From: Flammulina velutipes
Lineage: Eukaryota > Basidiomycota > Agaricomycetes > Agaricales > Physalacriaceae
Length of the DNA stretch: 64,000 bases
Assembly: GCA_011800155.1 (NCBI GenBank)
Contig: CM022378.1
Coordinates: 434,001 to 498,000, forward strand
Direction: 5' to 3'
A program made the translations under genes and the position numbers. The notes beneath the pieces were generated by a model that was given only the letters and a program-made list of their open reading frames with translations, ran no database searches and had not been told where the DNA came from. Every line of letters starts with the position of its first letter. The stretch's first letter is position 1. Below are positions 1 to 9,444 of the stretch, piece by piece.

Positions 1-1116
1 TTTTGGGGTTCATATACGAACAGGAGTTGGACTTTAGTCAAACGGCTGGGGGCATACAACAGACATGTTGATGGTTACAGAAGGGTGAGTGCGGGAACGG
101 GGGAAGCGGCGGTGGCGGAGGAACGAGCTTGGTGCCCAAGAGCAAGGACGTCGTATCAAAGGCCAGTTAGAAGTGTACCCAATGAATGTGGGGCTACCCA
201 GAGTCCGCGCTGACCCAGTGGCAATTTTAGAGGAAGGGGAAGGGGCGGCGGGAAGAAAAGGAGTGGAGGTTGAAAAGATATAATGAGGGACACTGGGACA
301 GGAAATGACGGGAGCTCAACGAGAACCGAGCACGCGTGGACCTGGTGGGGCGATATGTGGCGCAACGGAAACATCCGGTTGAGAGCCGACCTAACGTGGC
401 GAAGCGGTAGTACTTATCGCGACAAAGGAGGGACTGGGCATCGAGGGTGCATTAGAACCGAGTGCGCAATGGAGGAGGAGTGTGGCGCACCCGGGACCCG
501 GAAAATGCCGTGGTGGTTAAGCCCACGTGGGAGGACCTGTACATACGCCAAATAGAGATGCCGGATGGCGCCGTTTGATGGTTGGCCCACTTAAGACATG
601 TTAGTACAGGATATGGCTACAGCTATGTAAATTGAAACTATATACTCTAGCTACAGCCCCGGGAAACTTCCTGGGTATTACTGCTAGGGCTCCAGTTCAT
701 TGACGAGGCGTTTTCCCCCCGCTTCTGCTGCCGCAATATATTCATCGTCCACGACATCCTCGACTCTTGCTTTCATATCAACAGGTATCTCGGGGGTGGT
801 TTCACTAATAACCGGTTCAGTCACAGGGTTATCAACACGTCGAGCGTTCTTCGCAGCGGTGGTGGTACGAGGAGCCATGAAGTATCAACGATGGTGGGCA
901 GGTTGTTTTAACAGTAGAAATTCAGTATCTCAGATGTAGTTCAAAAAAATGTAAAAAGTAACCCTTAGTTCAGACCGTAGAACTTGAATCGCAATAGATT
1001 CGGAAAAGTTTCTACAGTAAAGACATGAGGGTAAAAGACGACGTTGTAAAACGTCGAACTAGTACTTAAAAGGTAATATTACGTAAATACGGTCCGTAAG
1101 GGGGCGAATCCCTTAC
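1..1116. other. Left-edge segment, no recognised gene
   Basis: No gene is recognised here. Several short open frames exist on both strands. The only one that looks protein-like is the 64-residue frame at 684-878, listed separately. Unlike most of the following DNA, I could not match this stretch to the module repeats; resemblance to the third module begins at about 1117. It may be part of an older insertion or the edge of the array. Confidence 0.4.
684..878 (-). CDS. Short hypothetical ORF
   Basis: A 64-codon frame with an ATG start beginning MAPRTTTAAK, a charged acidic middle (VEDVVDDEYI) and a stop at 684-686. It resembles the N-terminal leader of many fungal retroelement gag or DNA-binding proteins, but I see no downstream continuation, zinc knuckle or polymerase. 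It could be a truncated element remnant or chance. No splice partner was found, and no function is assigned. Confidence 0.2.
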   Translation of the reverse strand: MAPRTTTAAKNARRVDNPVTEPVISETTPEIPVDMKARVEDVVDDEYIAAAEAGGKRLVNELEP

Positions 1117-1493
1117 ATCTGGGTTGAATGAACACGTACGTTTCAATGTCATTATCGAATACCAACCGCTAACCTAATCTAGGCTCATACTCTCCATACT
1201 CCTCTCCCCATGCACGCGCCAACGAAACAGTAGACAAATCGCCGTCGCCAGCGCCCACCTGCTCCCTCACGATCATTTGTCCTTGTTGGCTATCCTGGTT
1301 CCAGCAGCCAGCCTCACAAATACCAGACGCAGAATCAATCAGCACACGACCATGACTTGGACTGCGCGACCAGTTCATTGGAAGAATCATCCACAATGAC
1401 GCGGGGACTCTCTCCAACTATCACAGTCCACGCTACGCGCCCGTTCGTCATTTAACCAATGGACGACGAAACCACTTTCTCGACAGATGAAGC
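1117..1493 (+). repeat. Module-tail repeat, copy of 50586-50998
   Basis: From 'atctgggttgaatgaaca' onward this stretch matches 50586-50998 with scattered substitutions and small indels. It includes an intron-like segment ending 'ctaacctaatctag' and the block ending 'cgacagatgaagcaat'. The match stops exactly where the Harbinger element begins. It belongs to the decayed plus-strand exon/intron units that surround the receptor genes. Confidence 0.7.
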
Positions 1494-1496
1494 AAT

Positions 1497-1553
1497 AGTG
1501 GTCCTCAATTTGCAGTTTATTTCCTCAGTTTATTTTTGATAACCCTGTGAGAA
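1497..1553 (+). repeat. Left terminal inverted repeat of Harbinger element
   Basis: 57 bp, identical by eye to the reverse complement of 4842-4898. It ends ATAACCCTGTGAGAA on the inner side. Confidence 0.95.
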
Positions 1554-1653
1554 TGCGCGGATGAATCGGTCAGGTCCAGGTACTTCGACGAAAGTGGTAA
1601 CCAAGCGGTATCAGTCGACGGCGGGATTCCCGTCAAGCTTTGTATCTCGCGCC

Positions 1654-3268
1654 ATGTCCCAGAATACCTGGTTCGACAGGATGTTCAGTGGTGAAGATAG
1701 CAGTCAGCCATACATCCCAGAGCCATACCAACCAACCAACTTCTCCGGAGAACTGCAGGCAACACCGTCCTTGACGCCGGAAGACATGTATAATTTAGGC
1801 TACACGAGGGAACAGATACAACATGTATTCTCCCAGGCCCAGCAGCAGCACAGTCCATCACCAGTACGAGGAGGGTATCCAGGAAATATAACATATCCTC
1901 CATCCCAAACCTCAACACCAATGCACCCTCGTTCCCAGTGGAATTCTGTCCAACAAAATGTAGTAGATCTGCAAGCTATTCTTCCCATGCAACCTTTAAG
2001 CTGATGATATCTCTAGATTCCGAGTCTACCTACCCCAGAACGTAGTGTATTCCAACCGACTTCGACCCACAACATACCCCTCCAAGGCAGCAAACCTCCG
2101 CCTAACATATCCTTGACTGCACCTCCACCGGAAGCTACCCCGCCACCCCCCATAAAGGAAAACACACCCGCGAAGCCAGAGAACAAGACAAAGGCCAAAA
2201 CTGGTGCGGGGGCACGTTCTGGCAAAAATCGCCGTGCCAATGGCGGGTCTGATGACGAAGTAGAAAAACTCTCGTCGGAGGTGAAGGCTGGTGCAGAGTT
2301 GAAGCCTATCATCAAGACGCGGGGTCTAAGCGACGAGGACAAAGAGAATGCAGTCCGTTACATCACACGCAGTGACATTTGGGAAGGTTGGCGTCTAAAG
2401 AAGCTCAAGATCTTCATTTATGTGTGTTTTAACTTTCGGAAACTGAAAGCAGCATTTGAAACTTGTCTTTAGATTGCGCAAACCTTGCTCGAAGCTCGAG
2501 TTTCTACTGAACAAGTCCGTAACTACTGGGAAACCCAGGCATGGCCAAAGTACAAGGCCTGTGTCCAACGTTCAAAGCATACCGGCGGCGGTGACGGTGA
2601 TAACGACCGCTATGTTGTTGAAGATGTTGATGGCGAAGCTGACGGCGTGCCGAAAAAGAGGAAAAAGAGTAATGCAAAAGCAAAGACGGGAGATTTTTCC
2701 ATGGCTGTGCTCGATGCTTTCGAGGCGTCGGAGATCTTCACAATGATCGACGCCGTGTTAGTCTTGTTTTCTCCTCTCATATAAATAACCTACTCACGTC
2801 CATGCTAGCGCCCATGATGATGAAACCGTGAAGCGTATCCTGGCATGTGATTCAGCGGTTAGTTGTTTGACAGACGACGAAGACAATGAAAGTGATGAGG
2901 AAGGTGAGCGTGAGAGGCGCAGGAAGCGGAAGAAGGGCGGGAAGCATCAGAAGGCAGAGTCCGACGCCTCGGATACTGAGGATCGCGTTATGATCCAGTC
3001 TGCCATCGAGACGGTCAAGCAGAAAGCAAAAATATCTGCACGGATCGAAGAAGAGCGCCTCAAGATTGAGATGCGTCAGGAGGAACGGGCGGAAGAGGAG
3101 CGGACAGAGCGACTCGCGCTGGCGAGGAAGCAGGATGCTCGTGAAGCGGAGAAACATCGTGCTAGTGAATGGGAGCGAGCAATGAAGATGTTAGAGAGCC
3201 CCGTATCACTTATTAATGACATGGGTAAGAAGCTACTCCAGAAGTTGGGTGGGGAAGAGGGACTTTGA
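1654..3268 (+). CDS. Harbinger-associated SANT/Myb-like DNA-binding protein
   Basis: Four exons: 1654-1959, 2017-2421, 2473-2756 and 2809-3268, giving 484 aa. All phases agree. Residues 1-100 are polar and Gln/Pro/Ser rich, followed by a proline and lysine rich linker. A helical block around DEDKENAVRYITRSDIWEGW to RVSTEQVRNYWETQAW has the tryptophan spacing of SANT/Myb-like domains, and HTGGGDGD follows, a hallmark of fungal Harbinger partner proteins. Basic clusters (KKRKK, RRRKRKK) suggest nuclear import, and the C-terminus is a long charged coiled coil. In this superfamily the second protein helps the transposase reach DNA and the nucleus. An in-frame ATG at 1561 would add 31 residues but lies 8 bp from the inverted repeat, so I chose 1654. 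Confidence 0.8.
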
Positions 3269-3340
3269 AACAGGTGCGAAAAAGCATCGTACAGATAAAG
3301 CAAATTCTAATTGATATTCTACTTGTACATACTTTACTCT

Positions 3341-4763
3341 TTACTCTTCGGGCTCTCCTACTTCGTATTCTACAAGGACCTTACGACGATAGATACCTGC
3401 TGCATATAGTTCATCTCCCGACATGTTCACATCAGCGCCAGCTCTGTGAGCACGGAAAACCTGATCAACTGAGTTATCCTCCCGACCGTTGAACCCTTCG
3501 ATGCATGTTGGGTCGCTGCCAAACTCCTCGAGGATGTTATGAACAATCATAAGCGACTCGATAAGACAGCACATATGAGCGATGTCCCGGCCTGGCAGGC
3601 AGCGCAGGATAGGGAACCGGCCCTTCAACCGACCAAATGCGTGCTCCACGAAAATCCGGACGGATGAAAGCTTGCGGTTCCATGCCTTCCGGCGGTTGGA
3701 CTGCTCGGGGTTGTTGGTGAAGTCGACGTCGTTGAATGGCTGGATAGAAAACTGTGTCAGAGGATACCCTAAACAGCCTCAGTACGGCAAGACCAAGCTG
3801 AGGTCAACACACACCTTTATCAACCAAAATGTATTCATGTTGTCGAAAATATTCATCCCGATGCAGCCAAAGGTGGGAGTTCTTGAAGACGCGACTATCC
3901 TGAACTGAGCCTGGCCACCCGAAGTCGTAAGAGTGAAAGATCCCGCGATGGTCGACCGTCGCTTGGATGATAAGCTAAGACATATATTTTAGAGTCTTAG
4001 CGCATTGGATTGACAGCGACATACTGCATAGAATTTCTTGCGACACCAGTAGGCGTAGCCATTCCGTATGGGTTTGTCTGCCAGCCGGATGTAGCTACCA
4101 TCGGCAGAGCCCAAGCATCCTGGAAATCCTTTTTTCTCCATCTCCTCAGACAAGAAGTCGCGCCGTGCCAGTCCAGGCCATGCTAAATGGTCTTCACGGA
4201 TGTTGCGAAAGGCGCGCCCGACACGATACATATAGTTGTGAACGCTGCCTTCGGAGATCGATAGCACACTGGCCGTCTTGACAGCAGATTCTGCGCCACA
4301 TCGAACGAGAAAGGCGGCCAGTTGGTGATGTGGAGGGTTTTGGGGGCGGATACCAGTACTGATGAATATAGGATCGTCGCAGATGAGGGAGTGGAGGTGC
4401 CAAAATGATTTCCTGTCCATCCTATACAGAATCAGTGAGCGATACAACAGAGATGATACATGAGCAGGCGCACCTTATCCATGCCTGGAACCATCTATCT
4501 GAAAATCCATCCAGCAATAAAGATAAGAAATCCTTCGATTTGGGCGAGTCGTAGAGTCCTCGCCGCCCATATCGCCCACTCCGATGTTGGTTTCGCTGTT
4601 CCAATATGGCCAGTTGAGCGATCGCGAGGGCAACAAGTGTCTCTTCATCGTCTACAGCGTCGAGAAGTAGAAGGATTGAGATCAAGAACATAGTCTTGTG
4701 GGCTGGTTGAGGATTAGCCTTGCTACGCCGCCTATGCGCGTTGGCTGCGCCTGAGCGAGCCAT
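3341..4763 (-). CDS. PIF/Harbinger DDE transposase
   Basis: Four exons on the minus strand: 4763-4474, 4421-4025, 3974-3815 and 3768-3341, giving 424 aa with consistent phases. A helix-turn-helix-like segment (VLSISEGSVHNYMYRVGRAF) precedes the nuclease core. The acidic triad is visible as D204 in CLGSADGSYIRL, D255 in FGWPGSVQDSRVF and E324 in VEHAFGRLKGRFPIL, the signatures of the DDE_Tnp_4/Harbinger family. Family members cut and paste the element at short AT-rich targets. No stop or frameshift was found, so the protein may be active together with the convergent SANT-like partner. The residues before position 96 are low in recognisable motifs. Confidence 0.88.
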
Positions 4764-4841
4764 CGACGCTGGCGGCTGCGATGGCGGCGGAGGCTTACCG
4801 CGTTGTACCTGGATTTGATTGATCTTGGACAGTCCCGCACG

Positions 4842-4898
4842 TTCTCACAGGGTTATCAAAAATAAACTGAGGAAATAAACTGCAAATTGAGGACCACT
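4842..4898 (-). repeat. Right terminal inverted repeat of Harbinger element
   Basis: 57 bp, the perfect inverted partner of 1497-1553, followed by the AAT target duplication at 4899-4901. Confidence 0.95.
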
Positions 4899-4901
4899 AA
4901 T

Positions 4902-6334
4902 ATCGAGCAACATACGACCATGACTCGGACCATAATTATTAACAAGGACGCGGAAACCTCCGTCGATCCTTTTGGTTGGACTATCGTAGTTGCCATCGGC
5001 ATACACTATACTCGACAGGACATCCGTGGGGGGTGCCTTCATGTCATACAGGCATGCTCCTTCCAGGGGACTACAAAACCATGGCTACTGTTGAAATTGC
5101 CTCATGCGGTGGACCTTATTCCTCCCACGCGCCGTCTTCTGGCCAACAAGACGGCAGGACACATGTCAAATTGTGCTCGCGCGTGCCCCGAAATCGGAGG
5201 CTCTGCCTGGTCCATAATGCTCTCCTTCCACACGCTGTTCAGCCTCGTTCCTCCGTGGCTAGTCGTTCACACAATCGAGCAGCACAACAGCCCCCGCTAC
5301 CTTCGATTCACCAAGCCATGCTGATCCTCGTGGCTTTGACTATCACCATCGCCGTTGACCAGCCGTCCACGGTGATGGTTCGTCTTTCTTGTTCCGTGCG
5401 AATAACTTTTCACAACTGACTACAAAACCATGGACAACCTTTGCATGTTCGCCTTCAGTTGGGAATCAGTCGTAGCTTCGCGGCGCCTCTCTCGAATTCC
5501 TGTAATGGTACGTATCTGTCCATTTATTCTGACGCGTCGCTAACACAGCCTTGTAGATCCAAATCCCGAAGAAGGGGTGCCGGCCGAGAATCTTGAACGA
5601 GTACGTCTTCCAACATCCAATGCATGGCTTAGACGGCGCTAATGTAACCTGACCTAGGATCATACAGTGCACCTCATCTCTCCCTTTCCTGCTGGGCCAG
5701 ACCTCAAATCATCTCACGCCGAACAATTGGATGCTCGCATTCCAAGGATCACAGCGTTGTGCATTCTGGCTTCACTCTATCGTTGACAGGACACGTCTGT
5801 GATTCGGCCCACGCTACCAGTGAAGGAGGCGGAAACCTGTGCTGATCCTCTCACAATCGCGCCATCTACGGGGCTGGTTCGACTTTCTTCTTGTCTTGCA
5901 CACGGACCAAGCACTTCCGCGAAACTATGGCCGTGACGCACCGCTGTCGTGATGGTCATCGCATTGCAGGATCTCTCTCGAATTCTATCATCGCTACGAT
6001 GCAAGGGCGGGAAGGTCGTCGCGCAAAAGACTTTGCATTACCAAGTCACTTAGCTCGATAACAATCTATATCATCGTACGTCTCCGTCCGTTCTGTCCTA
6101 CACGATGCTGACACGGGATTCAGATTCCGAAGACGCCCACGACGAATGCATCTTCCTTGATCGCCCGGACTGGTCGACTTGTTTTCACGTCTCGACACGC
6201 TCGCGTTCAACGAAGGCCCCCGGAAATCAGGGACAACGGGGGGCGACGATACTCACCTCGGATATCATGTATCCTGTCTTCGGCCTTATGTTCTCATGCT
6301 CATCGTCGGGCCGCTCGTCGACCAAATCAAGGAG
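4902..6334 (+). repeat. Decayed exon/intron units, copy of third module
   Basis: From about 5180 this matches 51160-52366, with substitutions and indels. Intron-like blocks starting gtacgt and ending ctaac...tag appear at about 5506-5556, 5599-5656 and 6074-6122. The coding-like text between them is broken by stops and frame changes. A recurring phrase, DAETSVDPFGWTIVVAI, lies at about 4945-4997. I do not recognise the protein family. No intact gene is present. Confidence 0.6.
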
Positions 6335-6341
6335 CACTTAC

Positions 6342-7585
6342 CACCCTATGACATAGACCTAACTAGTTATCCAGCCCTACTAATGGGGCCAAATAACTAG
6401 TTGCCAGCTCTTGTTAAGTAGGCTGTTTTGGCAGGCTAATATGGCTGGCTGGCGGGCAGGGGGCGGGCTGGGATGGGGCGGGATGGGTCCCAAATATGGA
6501 TAGGAATTGATGAGAGCATGTAGGGATTGATGGGCAGGGGGAGGGGGAGCAGGGGATGGGGAAATGTGGCCACACATAAATCCGGACCTAGGGATTGATG
6601 GCTATTGATGTCATTGATTGCCTAGGGGGATGGGGGATGGGGATAGCAATTGTGGCACCAGGAAAATCCGGACCTAGGGTTTGATGGGGGCAGGGGATGG
6701 GGATGGGGGCAGGGGAAATGTGGCCACAGGAAAATCCGGACCTAGGAATTGATGGGAACTGATGGGATTGATGGGGGAGGGGATGGGGGATGGGGCAGGG
6801 GGATTGGGGCAGGGGACAATTGTGGCACCAGGATAAATACTGGGCTATTGCCAGGGTATGAGGAGGGTATGGGAGGGATGATTGTAGGTTGAAAAATAAA
6901 ATTCTTTCTAACTATCAGAAACATGAATGGGGATGTGGCAGCTACTGAAACCAATAATAAAACGATGTGTGGCGCATTTTTAATCGAGGAGCACATACCT
7001 CGGATCAACCTGGGGTTGTTCTAGATGTCTTCCTATTGAAAAATGAATGTGTACAGCACAATGAACCATGTAAAAACACGAAGATTTGGCTGAGAAACAA
7101 GCAGAACATTATTGAAAATCCATCAAAAAGCACCAAAAAGGGAGCAGCACTTTGCCCTCGCTTGGGGGTGACCTGGAACCACTTGTAGGTCGTCCATACA
7201 CCTTTGGGGCATTGTATATGTCACCCAGTTAGGTCCCCATGTCAACAGAACCCTTAGATATGATCAAAATGCCAAAAACCCGGACCACACAGCTTTGGGC
7301 CACACTATCAACTTGCCATGACCTGGGGACACCTTATATTCGAAGATATATGTATGTAATGCTCTAATCATGAGTTAGATGAAGTCTGGAGTGTCAAAAA
7401 TGCGGTCAAAAGCTTGGATATATCCCAAATAATGTCCCTCAAGAAAGCACACATACTATCAACTTCCCCTGACCTCTTGGTCGTCCCAATGTGTTCTATT
7501 ATCATTATAGATGATGTATTAACACCCCAGAGGTTCCCCCAGAGTGTCAAAATGCGAATATTCATGATAATAGGTGAACCCTTAT
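6342..7585 (+). repeat. Left arm of fold-back element, G-rich
   Basis: Inverted copy of 7895-9143. It contains a G-rich minisatellite-like stretch at about 6450-6815, built on repeats of tccggacctagg followed by attgatgg and runs of four or five G. The part beyond 6840 is AT-rich. Confidence 0.85.
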
Positions 7586-7894
7586 TCACCCTTCCTCCTC
7601 AAGTACACCCACTGGTTCGCATATCTACATCTTTAGGACTGCTCTAATAGTCATTTGACATCATATAGATGATATCTTGGGGCCCAGGTCATAGGTAGAC
7701 CTCGAAGATACACCCCTTTGGTACATGGTGAGGATATGATCTTTGTACTAATTCTCAAATGTCCATGCTCTATATTGAAGGGTGTTCAACCTGGGACATA
7801 TTCTGGGAGCCTAAAATCACATTGTATGATGTTAAAATCAATAGTCCACCACTCAGATGTGTGATAGTTGGGGTGATTCTTGCTGTAGAAGGAG

Positions 7895-9143
7895 GGGATA
7901 TGAATTATTGTACCATTTATATTCGCATTTGAGCACACTTGGGGAACCTCTGGGATGCTAATACATCATCTATAATGATAATAGAACACATTGGGACGAC
8001 CAAGAGGTCAGGGGAAGTTGATGGTATATGTGCTTTGGTAGGGGACATTATTTGGGGTATATCCAAGGTTTTGACCGCATTTTTCACACTCCAGACTTCA
8101 TCTAACTCATGATTAGAGCATTATAGACATATATCTTCGAATATAAGGTGTCCCCAGGTCATGGCAAGTTGATAGTGTGGCCCAAAGCTGTGTGGTCCGG
8201 GTTTTTGGCATTTTGATCATATCTAAGGGTTCTGTTGACATGGGGACCTAACTGGGTGACATATACAATGCCCCAAAGGTGTATGGACGACCTACAAGTG
8301 GTTCCAGGTCACCCCCAAGCGAGGGCAAAGTGCTGCTCCCTTTTTGGTGCTTTTTGATGGATTTTCAATAATGTTCTGCTTGTTTCTCAGCCAAATCTTC
8401 GTGTTTTTACATGGTTCATTGTGCTGTACACATTCATTTTTCAATAGGAAGACATCTAGAACAACCCCAGGTTGATCCGAGGTATGTGCTCCTCGATTAA
8501 AAATGCGCCACACATCGTTTTATTATTGGTTTCAGTAGCTGCCACATCCCCATTCATGTTTCTGATAGTTAGAAAGAATTTTATTTTTCAACCTACAATC
8601 ATCCCTCCCATACCCTCCTCATACCCTGGCAATAGCCCAGTATTTATCCTGGTGCCACAATTGTCCCCTGCCCCCAATCCCCCTGCCCCCATCCCCCATC
8701 CCCCTCCCCCATCAATCCCATCAGTTCCCATCAATTCCTAGGTCCGGATTTTCCTGTGGCCACATTTCCCCTGCCCCCATCCCCCATCCCCTGCCCCCAT
8801 CAAACCCTAGGTCCGGATTTTCCTGGTGCCACAATTGCTATCCCCATCCCCCATCCCCCTAGGCAATCAATGATATCAATAGCCATCAATCCCTAGGTCC
8901 GGATTTATGTGTGGCCACATTTCCCCATCCCCTGCTCCCCCTCCCCCCTGCCCATCAATCCCTACATGCTCTCATCAATTCCTATCCATATTTGGGACCC
9001 ATCCCGCCCCATCCCAGCCCGCCCCCTGCCCGCCAGCCAGCCATATTAGCCTGCCAAAATAGCCTACTTAACAAGAGCTGGCAACTAGTTATTTGGCCCC
9101 ATTAGTAGGGCTGGATAACTAGTTAGGTCTATGTCATAGGGTG
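7895..9143 (-). repeat. Right arm of fold-back element, C-rich on the plus strand
   Basis: Inverted partner of 6342-7585. The C-rich stretch lies at about 8665-9030. Small indels distinguish it from the left arm, for example in the G/C runs. Confidence 0.85.
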
Positions 9144-9150
9144 CACTTAC

Positions 9151-9444
9151 ACGTACCACACTACCGTTGCGACTCGCTACAACCACGCAGGACGTCCATG
9201 TGGAATCGCGCGAGGGCTTTTCGTATCATTTGATGGTGATTAACTGTACGTCTTGATCCATTCATCCTTATGCGTTGCTGATCCAACCTAGATATGAATA
9301 CGGACATTACTTACTGTGGAGGAATCCTTGATTTATCTAGACTGGCAATTAGGGTGTTCACGAAATCATAGACGTTGTATACAAATTTCTTACTACTACA
9401 GAGATTCACATAACAGAAATGGACAATGATACTTTGGTACATAG
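9151..9444 (+). repeat. Module tail downstream of NLR1
   Basis: Continues the unit interrupted by the fold-back element. It matches 52384-52682 nearly base for base and leads into the stop codon of NLR1. It probably contains the 3' untranslated region and terminator of NLR1, but no specific signal can be named. Confidence 0.6.

Larger units (their letters stand above)
1494..4901. mobile_element. Complete PIF/Harbinger-type DNA transposon with target duplication
   Basis: The element spans 1497-4898 (3402 bp). Its 57-bp terminal inverted repeats (1497-1553 and 4842-4898) are identical by eye, starting AGTGGTCCTCAA. The trinucleotide AAT flanks both ends (1494-1496 and 4899-4901), matching the 3-bp duplications of PIF/Harbinger elements, though AAT is not the usual TWA target. 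Inside are two convergent intron-bearing genes, a SANT/Myb-like partner and a DDE transposase, whose stops are 72 bp apart. Both read open after splicing, so the element may be autonomous. The left flank matches the third module up to the insertion point, but the right flank joins a different repeat unit, so a rearrangement accompanied or followed insertion. Confidence 0.9.
6335..9150. mobile_element. Fold-back (long inverted repeat) transposon with 7-bp target duplication
   Basis: The element spans 6342-9143. Its two arms are inverted copies around an axis near 7743. The outer parts are about 99% identical by eye; identity falls toward a roughly 300-bp centre (7590-7895), where only weak inverted similarity remains. 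Termini read CACCCTATGACATAG. CACTTAC is duplicated at 6335-6341 and 9144-9150. The homologous third module carries the uninterrupted site at about 52360-52385, confirming insertion after the modules duplicated. Mirror-image open frames at 6967-7188 and 8292-8513 (73 aa) are just the arms read on opposite strands. No transposase was found, so it is presumably mobilised in trans. The superfamily is not assigned. Confidence 0.9.

Noticed and set aside
1..1116. Left-edge segment as a gag-pol retrotransposon
   Set aside because: Only a short leader-like frame is visible; no LTR, zinc knuckle, protease or reverse transcriptase motif was found.
6967..8513. Two identical 73-aa proteins in opposite orientation
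   Set aside because: They are the two arms of the fold-back element read on opposite strands, with no start context, motif or other support.
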